From Thunnus maccoyii (Eukaryota; Chordata; Actinopteri; Scombriformes; Scombridae), in contig NC_056545.1 in NCBI RefSeq assembly GCF_910596095.1, positions 1,330,001 through 1,394,000 on the forward strand: 64,000 nucleotides of DNA, in the 5' to 3' direction. Each line of letters begins with the position of its first letter. Position 1 is the first letter of the stretch. Below are positions 24,001 to 44,545 of the stretch, one piece after another. The translations under genes were made by a program, and so were the position numbers. The notes under the pieces were generated by a model. That model saw only the letters and a list, made by a program, of their open reading frames with translations, was not told the origin of the DNA and made no database searches.

Positions 24001-26326
24001 TTGATACAAGCAGAAAGATTATAATAAAAAATAAAACTACAAATCTGACCAAACATTCATTTATAGAAATCATAGTTTAGCATCATCAGGGTTTAACATC
24101 CTTGTTCTCTGTCTTGCAGGACGGTTACATCGACTTTGTGGAATACATCGCAGCCATCAGTCTGATGCTGAAAGGAGAAATCAACCAGAAACTAAAGTGG
24201 TACTTTAAACTGTTTGACCAGGACGGAAACGGAAAGATCGACAAGGAGGAACTGGAGACCATCTTCTCGGTAATAAATCACCTCATCACACAAACTCAGT
24301 ACATTTACTCAAATACTGTACTTCAAACTGTAGATAACTGTATATAAAGTAGTGTAAACTAGCTCCACCTCCAGCAGCTACAACAGTAACATGCTGCTCT
24401 AACACTGATGCTTCACTATTAATAATCTAATGATGTCATATATAATAATATATCAGTCAGAGGGACCAAACCACTACTTTTACTGCAATACTTTAACTAC
24501 ATCAAGCGCATAATACTTATGTACTTTTACTGCAATACTTTAACTACATCAAGCTCATAATACTTATGTACTTTTACTGCAATACTTTAACTACATCAAG
24601 CTCATAATACTTATGTACTTTTACTGCAGTGAAGTATCTGAGTACTTCTTCTGTATGTGAGTCTTTCCATAAGAAGTTAATGGATGTTTAAAACTCTTGA
24701 AATTTTAAGTTTTATGATATTAAGCACATTGTTCACATCTGAAGTTGCCTTTCAAAGAAGTAAAACCATTAAATTAAATTAAGTCAGTGTTGATGAGTTG
24801 AGGTCAGAGTATAACTATCAGTGTTCAGATCTCCTTTAAATAAAACTTTGATTGAACAGTGAAGCCGACCTGCAGGAACTGATTCAGCAGAATGAAGCCG
24901 CTGCCGCTCCAACAGAAAACTGGGCTGGATTAAGTCTGAAATTAGACAAGTGTTAATCTGCTGAATGAGCTCAATCTATCAGCCGACAGGAAGCTGCTGA
25001 AGTGGGGCGATCGACTCCGACGACGTCAGTCCGGTCTGAGGGACATCCGCGACCCTGGTCTGCTGATGTAGAGCAGCACCGACGGCGGAGGACAAATTGA
25101 CCCAGATTTAAGATTTAATGATAAGATGTTATAATCAGCACGTAGTTAAATGTTAATGGAAACAGAATATTTAAAATTTGAATTTGAAAAGTTAAAGTTC
25201 CTGAAATGGAAAACAGAGAAAAGCTTAAATGTAAATGTGTAATGGAAAATAAAAACTAGTGTGGGTGAAATGATCAGTCTCATATTATTCTCATAATCTG
25301 AGTGACTCATGAACGAAGCTGCCGCAGATTCTGACCTTTTAAAAGTTAAAAGGAAACAGAGCCGCTGACATCACTGACCTGTTGTTGTTGTTGTGTCGCC
25401 CTCTGCAGGCCATCCAGGACATCACACGGAACAGAGACATCGATCCCGAGGAGATCGTCTCGCTCATATTTGAGAGGATCGATATAAAGAAAGAAGGTAA
25501 CGAACGGCGACTCGTTACTGTGTTTAACAAACTGGTTAGCTTAAAGCAAACTGCAGCTTTTAAAGGACCAGTTCACAAGTTACAAGTGTCTTAAAGCAAC
25601 AGTCAGGAGCTCAAATGAACATTAAACATGTTTTTCTTGCTGTAATTATTCCTCCTGTTCAAACAAACAACAGATAGAGATAAAAATGATCACTTCATTA
25701 TGCAAGATTTTGAAATAAAGAACATTTTTGCTCTATATAGTGTCTGACTGTGTGAAGAATGTTTGCACAGGAAGTGCTTATTTATAGAGCTGCAACTAAC
25801 GATTATTTTCTCAATTAATCAAGATCTTTATAATCTATAAAACATCAGATAACTCAAAGATATTCAGTTTACTGTCATAGAAACTACAGAAACCAGAAAA
25901 TATTCACATTTAACAAGCTGGAATCAGAGAATTCGGACTTTTGTTCTTAACAAAAAAAGACTCCAAATGATTAATCGATTATCAAAATAGCTGGCGATTA
26001 ATTTAATAGGTACAATTAATCAATTAATTGTCTAATCATTGCAGCTCTACGTATTTATATGTTGTATGATTGCGTGTCATGTGGATCATTTCCAACGATA
26101 TGACGAACGGTATGGAAATGAAAATTAATTCATTTACACACAGTTTCCTGAGAAAGGCACCATTATAACCCCTCAACCGTCTTTTGACCTTTGCCCCCCA
26201 GGTGAAATGACCCTGGAGGAGTTCATCGAGGGTGCCAAAGGCCATGATGACATCATGGAAATGCTGAAGAGTATAATGGACCTGACGCCGGTGTTAATCA
26301 TCATCGTAGAGGGAAGAGCAAACTGA
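18038..26326 (+). CDS. guca1c: Guanylate cyclase activating protein (GCAP3-like)
   Basis: Four exons, 18038-18232, 24120-24269, 25409-25496 and 26202-26326, join in frame to 185 aa, the usual GCAP size. GCAPs are photoreceptor neuronal calcium sensors that activate membrane guanylate cyclase when calcium falls, restoring cGMP after light. MGNHGS fits N-myristoylation on Gly2. EF1 is degenerate, as in all GCAPs (RESPSG at 25-30; the family usually has Cys where Ser27 is). EF2 is canonical (D62 to E73, FDMDGDGYIDFVE). EF3 is canonical (D98 to E109, DQDGNGKIDKEE). EF4 (D140 to E151, DIKKEGEMTLEE) has Lys at loop position 3. The short C-terminus ends VEGRAN. Exon junctions fall where GCAP introns do. 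The N-terminus LDDILAEDMHHWYNKF fits fish GCAP3 best; a lineage-specific cone GCAP is the alternative. Intron 1 (5.9 kb) is full of repeats. Confidence 0.87.
18357..18915. repeat. AAGTAC-rich element followed by family B fragment
   Basis: 18357-18669 is built of AGTACTTTTACTCAAGTACT-type motifs related to the ends of family A but lacks the A core. About 18670-18900 is a family B copy in reverse (TCTGATTCCAGCTTCTTAAA, GACTAATCAATTAATTGA). Both lie in guca1c intron 1. Confidence 0.65.
19145..19737 (+). mobile_element. Palindromic element D, copy 1
   Basis: About 590 bp that is an imperfect palindrome over its whole length. Both halves hold GAACAGGAGGAATGATTACA or its complement, and ends are TTAAAGGA/TCCTTTAA. 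It is repeated inverted at 22502-23084. A conserved 64-codon frame is found in both copies (19348-19542 minus, 22686-22880 plus) and simply reflects DNA identity. It lies in guca1c intron 1. Confidence 0.8.
20857..21908 (-). mobile_element. Family A hAT-like element, copy 3, with target-site duplication
   Basis: 1052 bp bounded by CAGTGGCGAAAG and CTTTCCACCAGTG. It is flanked by TCTTTAAT (20849-20856) and TCTTTAAC (21909-21916), a 7/8 match to an 8-bp target-site duplication as made by hAT transposases. It has six internal 47-bp units (about 20895-21180). No transposase. It lies in guca1c intron 1 between the two D elements; its left flank 20575-20856 is the repeat also seen at 6259-6550. Confidence 0.85.
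22350..22495 (+). repeat. Family B element fragment
   Basis: AT-rich segment with ATTAATTGTTAGTCAATAAT, TCTAATCTGAATATTTTCAG and TCATTAAACTGAACATCTTTG, matching in part the family B copies at 18670-18900 and 25793-26048. It is degraded and lies in guca1c intron 1. Confidence 0.5.
22502..23084 (-). mobile_element. Palindromic element D, copy 2 (inverted relative to copy 1)
   Basis: Reverse-complement match to 19145-19737, with ends CTTAAAGGACGAGTTCACAG and GGGAACTGGTCCTTTAA. Like copy 1 it is internally palindromic. A third, short fragment lies at 25557-25665 after guca1c exon 3. Confidence 0.8.
24296..24655 (+). mobile_element. Family A element, copy 4 (internally deleted)
   Basis: Starts with an end-like CAGTACATTTACTCAAATAC, then jumps directly to the family interior (TAACTGTATATAAAGTAGTG) and three 47-bp units. 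It begins about 27 bp after the splice donor of guca1c exon 2 (24269/24270). Confidence 0.8.
25793..26048 (+). mobile_element. Family B MITE-like element
   Basis: Well-kept copy: starts AGAGCTGCAACTAACGATTA, ends TCTAATCATTGCAGCTCT, so the termini are inverted repeats. It contains AAGATATTCAGTTTACTGTC and TGATTAATCGATTATCAAAA. This family is very common in fish. It lies in guca1c intron 3, about 150 bp before exon 4. Confidence 0.75.
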
Positions 26327-26829
26327 GAGCCGACGCAGCGGGGACGACAAAGACTGACTGAAGCAGAACCCCAAACCCCGCCCCCCCAGTCTAAACCCCG
26401 CCCCCCTCCATCCACACAAAAAGAAAAGACTTGCCCCCCACCCCCCCCCACAGAGAGTCACCTGACATGTTCTGATGAGAGCGAGGCAGCGGGAGCCGAT
26501 GGACTGTGATTGGCCGCCACCGCTCCTCGTCTCCAGACGTCGGGACGAAAGAGGAACTCTGAACGCTTTGATGTTTCTGTTTCCAGCCGTCATTCTGAGT
26601 CTCACTTTCAGTTTCCAGAGATAAATACGTCCAGAGCTGAGTGTCGAACATCAATCAATCATCCATCATCAAATCATTTCTGGTGCTCGTATCATAAACT
26701 TTTCAAATGATCCCCATCTTTAAATCTGTCCGGCTGAATTTTGGGGGAAAAATGTTTAAAATGAAGCAAAAACATGTAAAATATATTTCCAGCTGACGGG
26801 AAGGTGCAGCCATAGAAAACATGGATTCT
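26327..26829 (+). other. guca1c: guca1c 3' UTR with C-rich tract
   Basis: After TGA 26324-26326, the segment 26370-26452 is strongly C-rich on the coding strand (runs of six to nine C). No canonical AATAAA was seen before 26830; CATAAA occurs near 26694 and GATAAA near 26621. The transcript end is undecided. Confidence 0.5.
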
Positions 26830-27365
26830 TGGGTTTGAATCATAGACTGTATAAAAATATGGACGTAGTTGCCGTGACGTCACTCGTTGGTTTCTGAAGA
26901 GCGGTTTTGAAGCTCAAAGTGAGCCGCTCCGGCCGTCGCCATCTTAGCCGTGCGTGACGCTGCCTAACTCCCAGCCAATCAAAAATGGGCAAAGAGGCGG
27001 GCCGAACGGCTGAAACAAGCCACCTAGCGGCTGGCGGTCCTGTCACTCAAAGCAGCCATGTCCTTCATTATGCATAACTTTACGGCTTAATAAAATTTAA
27101 ACGGGTGAGTTATAAAAACATTCACCCCCCGTACAGTTGTCATGAAAGAGGAAATTAGCTACAGAGACCAAAACCGTTGTTTGTACCAGGCTGTAAACAT
27201 GTTTATTTCTGCTGTAAAGTTGGGCATTTTAACATGGGGGTCTATGGGGATTGACTCGCTTTTGGAGCCTCAAGTGGTCGTTCAAGGAACTGCAGTTTTT
27301 GGCACTTCCACATTGGCTTCATTTTACAGCCCCGGAGGTTGCCGCTTGGTTTGAACACTTGGTTC
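26830..27365. mobile_element. MITE-like repeat with GACTGTATAAAAATATGGAC end
   Basis: Contains GGACGTAGTTGCCGTGACGT, CGTTGGTTTCTGAAGAGCGG and GGTCTATGGGGATTGACTCG-like blocks typical of a widespread fish DNA element. No coding capacity. A piece of it is nested in the element at 3941-4225. Confidence 0.6.
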
Positions 27366-28268
27366 AAATATACTTTAAAGTGAGACTGAGTAACTTTTAA
27401 AAACAGAAATAACTTTATGCAAAGATTCAGCTCAAAGCGTTTTACAAAACAAGGTCAAAGTAAGGGCCAAAAACAACATGAAAATAAACGATAATAACCT
27501 GAAAACTTGAAGTCAGAACTTCCTGCTGCAGTCTGACTCGGTCTGGTGTGACCGTTAGCTTCTGGCTAACGTTAGCAAACGCATCGGTTCAGAGACTTAA
27601 TGACTCTTTTCTATTTGTTACCTTTAATTCTCACTTTTGGTTCAGAAAATCTCACAAAGTCTCACTTTAAATCTACTTAAAGGGGAAATTTCAAGAGGTT
27701 CGATCTATATTTCATAAGTTGTTCAATCTTTCATATTAGATAATAACAGAGTACGAGCAGTTCAGCACGATAAAGAAACTGTATTGAAGGACGACGGGTC
27801 AAATGATCATTTACTAATACCAACATGTGGTTCAAAGTGCAGCCGAGAGATTAATCAATATAATGATCTTAATTCCTGCTGTTGGAATAAACTCTGACTG
27901 TGAGCAAACTGCAACCAATAACAAACAACATGAGTCATTGAAGTTTTGTTTTAAATTCCAGCTGCGACTAAACGTCACCGATTCCTCCGAGGATCATTTT
28001 TAATTAGTTAATTTAATGATCGTTTAGTCTATAAAATGTTTGTGACGCCTTCGAATGTCTGACGCACAAAGAGATTCAGTTTAAAATGATAGAAAACAGA
28101 GAAAAGCAGGAAACAGTTCAGTTTTTCTACTAAACAAACAATCACTTCAGTGCCGTTTGGAACGATTCTTTACTTTGGTTCATTTCATTATTGTTCATGT
28201 GTTTGTGCAGATATTTGTATCGACGTCAGAAAACATCTTTCTATCTCAGCTGTGTGAGCAGTGCATGC
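27366..28268. other. Intergenic DNA, nothing coding
   Basis: AT-rich sequence. About 28000-28130 is a weak family B fragment (GTCTATAAAATGTTTGTGAC, AAAGAGATTCAGTTTAAAAT). No gene was recognised. Confidence 0.5.
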
Positions 28269-28773
28269 TGGGAGTATGGATGTATTATAAGAGCTGGATA
28301 CCGGACAAAAAATGGCGCCCATTCAGTCCTACAGGAATTGCTCGCCTGGCGCATACGGCAAAAAGTTTCTAGCTTCTGGGTTTGCTTCCGCGTTGTGTGG
28401 ACCACTGAATATGCGCAGTAGTGTTTCCCCCGCTGGCCCCGCCCACATGTTCCTGCTCGTGCTCGGTCCATAGACTTTACATTGTGATGATGTCACGGAT
28501 TTTTAAATCGCTTTTCTCGGCTCGAGGAAAGTTTTACAAACATAAAACCAAAAGTTCATCATAGAAAGAGTCATAACTGATGTTTGCAGTTCGAGGCGTC
28601 CTGTCAACAGTTTTACAGGCGTCTCTTTTACAGTGGCGGTCTATGGGGGAAAATCCTTGTTGGGCCGCAGTGGGATTTTTCGCTGCAATACCGCGAGTGG
28701 CCACTGGGAAAAATGGATGCAAGGCCAAGCGGCTGCGCCCTATCCAGCTCTTATTATACATCCATGGTTGGGA
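28269..28773. mobile_element. MITE with ~33-bp terminal inverted repeats
   Basis: About 505 bp. The left end TGGGAGTATGGATGTATTAT and following AAGAGCTGGATAC are mirrored at the right end by the complement (TATCCAGCTCTTATTATACA TCCATGGTTGGGA) with only a few mismatches. The inside is non-coding. The GTGCATGCTGGGAG motif occurs at both outer borders. Confidence 0.75.
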
Positions 28774-30222
28774 GCCTGCCCTGCAGTGCATGCTGGGAGC
28801 TTGTCCTGCAGTGATCTTTGCTCTGAGGTCTTTGATCCTCTTATCGCTGTAAAGGCTTTAGCAGGCTGATCTGTAACGGAGCGGATTTACAGTCAGCTGA
28901 GACTCAACAGCCTCCTGCAGGCCAGAGACACAAAATATGAGCTGAAAGCTTGAAAAACGAGCTGCTTCTAAACACAAACACACTCAAATTATAGTTTTAT
29001 ACTTTAAAAAAGACTCAGCTGAAGTTCAGTTAATCCATTTTCCACCTCAGAGCCGAGCAGCGTTTCCAAGAACCAGATAATCCTCAAAAACCTGATTCAC
29101 CTGAGCTCCTGTAGAACCAGGTCAGTTACTGCACAAGAGACACCCGAGACAAACCAGGACAAACCAGGACAAACCGAGACAAACCAGGACAAATCAGGAC
29201 AAACCAGGACAAACCAGGACAAACCAGGTTCTCAGGGTAACCCAGACAAGGTTTTATTAGTTAGTATGTCACCAAAGAGACGTTTAGGATTCTGTTCTTT
29301 CTCTTCCATCTCTTGTGCAGTGAGGTGTTACTGATTAAAGCTGCAGAGTCTGTACCAACTCTTTAAAGGAATAGTTCAACATTTTGGGAGATTCGCTTAT
29401 AGAATTGCAAAGTGTTTTTCCTTATTTGGTTTTTCTCATTTCAGATGTTTCCTCCTCAGTGTTACTGGACATAGAAACTCTCCTGGATGTTTCAACCATC
29501 ATATATGTTTATGTTCTGACCACCAGTTTGATTTTTTTCAACTTCTTTTCTGAGAAATTGTTGTTTTTTTTAAGTCCGTTTGGTGGACGGCTCTAAAAAC
29601 TACAATACCCATAAGCCTCAGCTGCTGTTGTCATGGAGAAGAAGCCAGTCAGAGGTGACAGTACACCATGTTCACACTGTCGGATACATTTATAAAAACG
29701 TTCTTTTCTCTCTGTTTTGTTTCTTCCTCCAGACTAAAACAGCGTTTTTCTCCCCTGAAAAACAACATTTGCAGTTTCACGCTGCAGTTTAGGATCTTAA
29801 CCGTGTTCACACCGGAGGAAACGACATGTCACATGAACGCAATCGAGCGTTAAGGCCTGTAGTGTGAACGCAGCCAAACCGTTTCTGAATGTTCAGTTTT
29901 AATGAGCAACAACTGTAAAAACCCAGTTAAACCAAACGTTTCATGTTTCCGATTGAAAACATTCAAACTTTTTAGGTTTTCTTTCACTATTTCCTTCATT
30001 TCTCAAAAGTTTAAAATTTAAAAATCTTTACCAAAAACACAAATAAACACAACAACAAACATAAACGAGCAGCAATGACGTCTGGATGCAGAACATGTTA
30101 TATCACTTATTTTAAAGATTTATTTTTTTTGTTTGTTTGCTGTTTTTTTTTTTTTGCCGTTATTTACGAGTCAGCGTAGCGAGACAGTAAACAGGAAGAG
30201 GGTGCGGTGTGACATGTGACCA
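28774..30222. other. Intergenic DNA with short tandem repeat and old repeat pieces
   Basis: A 10-bp tandem repeat (ACAAACCAGG type, about ten units) lies at about 29140-29230. About 29365-29600 begins with TTTAAAGGAATAGTTCAACA, the start of a common fish interspersed repeat. No gene was recognised. Confidence 0.55.
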
Positions 30223-30291
30223 GGTTCCCCCAGCCGGGAATCGAACCGTGGTCATTGTGGTTATATGGTTTATAGACCACCAGGGACCACC
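30223..30291 (-). pseudogene. tRNA-like remnant (tRNA-derived repeat head)
   Basis: On the minus strand the segment reads as a tRNA-like sequence ending in a good T-arm/B box (GGTTCGATTCCCGGCTGG). Upstream are a damaged anticodon region and a 5' half GTGGTCCCTGGTGGTCTA. The acceptor and D arms do not pair well. More likely a tRNA-derived repeat than a working tRNA gene; isotype undecided. Confidence 0.45.
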
Positions 30292-32674
30292 AGAAGTTCA
30301 ACTGAATGATTTTAAGTGTTTTAAATCTTTTTACTTTTATACAATGAGGTGTGAGATGAGACCAGGCTGGAGGGGAATGTTTGAAGTTGTCTGTATAGTT
30401 TGGTTAGAGGCCATTTTGTCCTTAAGCTGCTAACTAATAGTCGTACATAAAGATCTGATCTGCAGGTTACAACAACACTAACAGTTCTCATTGTGCAATA
30501 GATATTTACAGTGAAGATGTGTCCTTTAAAACACTGTATGTTCATTTTAACAAATCATGTGTGTTGCCTTATCAATAAAGTTTTTAAACAAACTTCACGG
30601 CTTTCATTTAAACTCTGAACCAACCAAACGGTATTATTATTATTATTATTATTGATGTTTTTACTCACCTGCTGCAGGAATTTACATCTTTTCTCAGATG
30701 TTTGAATCCAGCTGAAGTTGAAGATTCAGTCTTAATTAAATCAATCAAATTAAAGCTCCACGCAGCGTTGGTCAGGACCTCGCACTCTGGCCCGTCGGGA
30801 TCAGATCATTTTGCTTTATAAAACTGAGGGATATTTATTACAAGTGTGGTGTGCTTTTATTTTGAAAGATTGATTGACAGGATGAGAATTTTCTGCAGGG
30901 TGAGACATGTCTGTCATCAAAATCATGCAAGTTTTGGGCCCATTCACTTGAATTTCAGTTAGTAAATTGAAAACTCTTGATGAGTTTGTGTGTAAAACAA
31001 ATTATTTTCCTAATTTTCATCAAGTTTATCTTTAGAAAAGTAAAGACTTTTAACCCACATGACCTGGTGAAAGTTTGATTTGAATGGAGAGTGTGAGTGA
31101 ACCCACACCTTTTTGATCATTTACTGCTTCCACATAGTTTTAGGTACAGACCACATTTGAACTTTAAATGAGTCACGAGACTTTGACCTACAAATCTTGA
31201 ATTTACATGTTTTTTCTATCTTTTATTGTTTTTGAGATATTAGAGTGTGAGTTTTAAAGTCTTTTCTTGCTCCTCCTGTGATTTTATAATGAGTGTGTAT
31301 TGCGGAATGTTTCACAGCACTGAGGGAGTGACATCACCAGGAGCAGTTGGAGAGGAGGATTTTAGAGTACGCTTCTTGTGAAATCTCCTCATAAATCCCA
31401 TGACTTTGGCCAAATCTTACATTAAAAATCATATTTTAGTAGGAAAATTCGTGGCGAATCCATTGATACAGGTTTGAAAGTGGTCAGACTTATAGTTTAG
31501 ACGTCAGAAGCCTCTGTTTGACATAAAGTTCATGCCTCCCCATTGGTTTACATTGTAAGGGTGATGTAGCACTGCAACTTTCAGGGCTTATTAGATCCAA
31601 AACTTTTTTTCAGCACAGTGTCATAAGTCACGTATTAAAGTTTGAAGCCGATACCATTAACGCCCTTGGAGGAGATAGCATTTGTCGGGGGCCAAAATTG
31701 AGGCAAAGTCTTATTTTGAAAGGCTAATTGCGGACTTCCTGTTGGATTTAGGTCAGGGGTGTCAGTGTATGATTTGTAGGTCTTGATGAGACGAATAATT
31801 GAGTTTTGGTTTGATCTCTCTACGACATTCCTACGGGCGGCCATTTTAGTTACATAGGTGGCGCTAGAGAGCAAGTTTTTGAGCATGTTTAGGGGGTCAA
31901 ATTTAGGGTTGAAGTGGCGTAATAATAAAGAAACAAACAAACAAAACAAACACACTAGAAACAACAGGTTCCTTGCCTGTAGGCAGAGGACTACAGTTTT
32001 ACAGTAGTCCTCTGTCTAAGGGCAAGGACCCTAATTATTACAAATGCAAACAGGATCAATTTATTTTTATTTTTATTTGAAAATATAGAAAAAGAAACAT
32101 CGTAAATGTCCTTCATCATCTGTCTTTCAGTTTTGTTTTGGTCCACGTTACTTAAAAACAGGAAGTAGTTCTTCACTACTGGTCAGTTTGTTCGATCCAT
32201 CGGCTGCTTTCAGCTGGAAACGTGACGTCTTTAGCGGCTCCTGGTCGCTCCTTTGTCAGCGCCGCTCAGAATGAAACATGAGGGTTTAATGCAGGTTTCT
32301 GATATTTATGTAGATTTCATGGATCAGTAGCTTGTAGTGTCAGTTTGTTGTCGGAGCAGCTGATAACAGATCATAAACACTTCGTTAACCAGCAGTCATC
32401 ACCTGCATCTGTCACCATCTAAACGAGCTGCAGACGCGTGTTCAATACGCTGAAAAACACAACAAATAACAGCCAAACATTTCTTCTCACTGTTAGAAAT
32501 GTGGCTGAAATATTTCCAGTGAAGTGAAACGGCCGCGATGACGTCGGATCCTGTAAACTGATCACCGTGCTGCATCAGTGAGTTATTATCTGTGCAAACA
32601 GGATAATAAATATCATCTCTGGGGCATTTTCAGCTCCACAGACCTTTAAATATGTGAACTATGACGGTTTGGGA
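30292..32674. repeat. Intergenic interspersed repeat region ending in a hairpin
   Basis: About 30830-32043 looks like one long repeat of a type frequent in fish (CAAGTTTTGGGCCCATTCAC, GGACTTCCTGTTGGATTTAG, AAGGACCCTAATTATTA at the right end). Near its right end 31971-32027 is a strong inverted repeat: CCTTGCCTGTAGGCAGAGGA pairs with TCCTCTGTCTAAGGGCAAGG. About 30632-30655 is an (ATT)n run. No gene was recognised. Confidence 0.55.
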
Positions 32675-33366
32675 CAGGGCTGTGCGATATGACGATAGAG
32701 AAATGTCTTTTGGAGTCGGATTACATTAATGAATTCCTCTTCTTGGCTTTTTACTTGCAAAGCTTTTGTTGCACTTACAGTAATGTAACGAGTGTAGACA
32801 TCATCAACTTGAGAACTTCACCTGGTTGACTGTCTCTCCTCTGCTCCGCTGTGTGCAGCACACGGCGGTCTTAACGCCGCCCTCGCTGAACGCAGTAGAC
32901 ACTGTGTTCATTTATGTTATTAACCTAATTTATGTGCAGCCGTTTCCTTTCAGCTCAGTGTGTGAGAGTCTCTACTGCGTTTTGCTGTCATTTACAGTCC
33001 TCTCCTCTGCTCTCTGCGGTTCAGCGAGGGCGGCGTTAAGCCCTCCGTGTGCTGCACACAGCGGAGCAGAGGAGAGACAGTCAACCAGGTGACGTTCTCA
33101 AGCTGACGTCAGCTACACTTGTTATATTACTGTAAGTGCAATAAAAGCTTTGCGAGTAAAAAAAACAAGAATTTATTAATGTGATTCACACAAAAGAAGA
33201 CAAAACGAGGAGTTTGTACCTATAAGAAGGGTTCAGGTATGAAAAGTCTGACATGGACCAGAAACTATTGATTCATTGAGTTTACAGATAATGTGCTATA
33301 TCATAATTAAACTGGTGAAATTACCTATATTAAGATATGAGGTTTTGTTCATGTCGCACAGCCCTG
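32675..33366. mobile_element. hAT-type foldback MITE with perfect 8-bp target-site duplication
   Basis: 692 bp. It starts CAGGGCTGTGCGATATGAC and ends GTCGCACAGCCCTG. It is flanked on both sides by GTTTGGGA (32667-32674 and 33367-33374). Long inverted arms run inward: GGTTGACTGTCTCTCCTCTG near 32823 matches the complement near 33085, and the GCCGCCCTCGCTGAACGCAG arm near 32875 matches its complement near 33020. No transposase frame. The 8-bp duplication and CAGGG end are those of the hAT superfamily. It lies just 3' of alg8. Confidence 0.92.
33172..33177 (-). terminator. Candidate alg8 poly(A) signal inside the hAT MITE
   Basis: AATAAA on the minus strand, about 580 bases past the alg8 stop. 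It is the first canonical hexamer met in that direction; only weak variants (GATAAA near 33392, AATATA near 33325) are closer. Use of the site is not shown by the sequence. Confidence 0.4.
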
Positions 33367-33702
33367 GTTTGGGAATATTGTTGTGTCTGTTTTTATCACA
33401 TGTTGATCATAAAGCAGCTCTAACAACACAAACTGAACCAGAGAGAGTTTAGGAGGCTGCAGACCAGTAAGTCGACTACTGTAACAACAAAAAGCTCTTT
33501 GCTTCCGAAGTTGTAGATCTCTGAAACATTTTCTGCTTCATAATTCTGCTGCAGCTGCTGGAAACATCTGGACGAACGTGGTCAGTGTTCGACAGGAAGA
33601 AGGAAAACAAGCCGGACATTTAAACCGGAGCAGGACCGACCGTCAGTCTGTCAGTGTTTTGCTCAGGGGCACGTGTGCAGGACGGACGGCTGTGTAGCTG
33701 TC

Positions 33703-33723
33703 GGGGGGGTGGGGGGGGGGGGG
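33703..33723. repeat. G-run (C-run in alg8 mRNA)
   Basis: Seven G, one T, then thirteen G on the plus strand, 37 bases past the alg8 stop codon, so the alg8 3' UTR carries a C-run. The plus strand could form a G-quadruplex. Confidence 0.9.
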
Positions 33724-33759
33724 ATCTGACCCGTGACCTTTCTTGTACAGGACGAAGTC

Positions 33760-43587
<9,828 letters not shown>

Positions 43588-43631
43588 AGCTGTGACGTCG
43601 ATGATTCTGTAAACAAAACTTTATTGACAGT
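43588..43631. promoter_or_regulatory. Proximal alg8 upstream region with CRE-like site
   Basis: Between the alg8 ATG (43585-43587) and the inserted family A element there are only 44 bases. They hold GTGACGTCGATGA, one base off the palindrome TGACGTCA. The 5' UTR is therefore very short or reaches into the transposon. Confidence 0.4.
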
Positions 43632-44200
43632 CAGCGGTGGAGACAGTATTCACATACTTCAGTAAAAATACTCCATTACAAGTACAAGTCCTGCATGAAA
43701 AGTCCTACTACAGTAAAAGTACATAAGTATTATGAGCTTGATGTAGTTAAAGTATTGGAAAGAAGAAAAAACAAAGTTCTGATACACAAATCTGTTTTCA
43801 GTTTTTGGACTTTTTTCTCTAATCTTTGATTTTTGCTGAAATATTGGATCATTTGAACATTTATTGAAATGAAAGCATGTGAGAAGTTTAGAGGGAAAAA
43901 TCACTATTTGGTGGAGCTGTTAACAACTCATAGACATGTGAAATGTGACCCCGACTACACACTGCTTTTTGTAAGACGTCAAAAGACAAAAAGGTTGGAA
44001 ACCACTGGTTTCATCTTTAACAATGTGTTGTATTTTAAAAGCTTGTTGTATTAGAAAGTACAATATTTCACTCTGAAATTTAGTGGAGTGGAAGTATAAA
44101 GTAGCATCACATGGAAATACTCAAGTAAAGTACAAGTACTTCAAAACTGTACTTCAGTACAGTACTTGGGTAAAAGTACTTAGTTACTGTCCATCACTTG
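43632..44200 (-). mobile_element. Family A element, copy 5 (internal deletion)
   Basis: Ends CAGCGGTGGAGACAG and GTTACTGTCCATCACTTG. Only one 47-bp unit remains and is joined directly to GGAAAGAAGAAAAAACAAAG, so the family segment between these is missing. It lies 45 bp upstream of the alg8 start codon. Confidence 0.85.
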
Positions 44201-44545
44201 TCTCTGATACTGATAGTTTTCACCAGTAATAATTTTGATGAAGGACAATATGAACATGTAGCAACACTTCTACAAACAGTCATGTTCAGATCAACCTGTT
44301 TTGGGGCCTCAGGGCTAAAATGTTCTGTTCCCTTTGAATCCTGCACAGCCAGAGCTACCACGTGGGAAGAGAACTCACTTTGTGGTAATTTGATTAAACT
44401 GGGGCTGCAACTAATGATTATTTTATCGATTGATCTGTCGATTATCTTCTAAATTAAACGATTAGTTGTTTGGTCCATAAAATGTCAAAAAATAGTGAAA
44501 ATTGTTGAGCCCGTTTTTCATTAGAAGTACGTTTTGAAGCTGAGT
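44201..44545. other. Spacer between two inverted family A copies
   Basis: Contains a family B fragment at about 44400-44510 (GGGGCTGCAACTAATGATTA, GTTTGGTCCATAAAATGTCA). No gene was recognised. Confidence 0.5.

Noticed and set aside
30223-30291. Functional tRNA gene
   Set aside because: Only the T-arm/B box is sound; the other arms do not pair.
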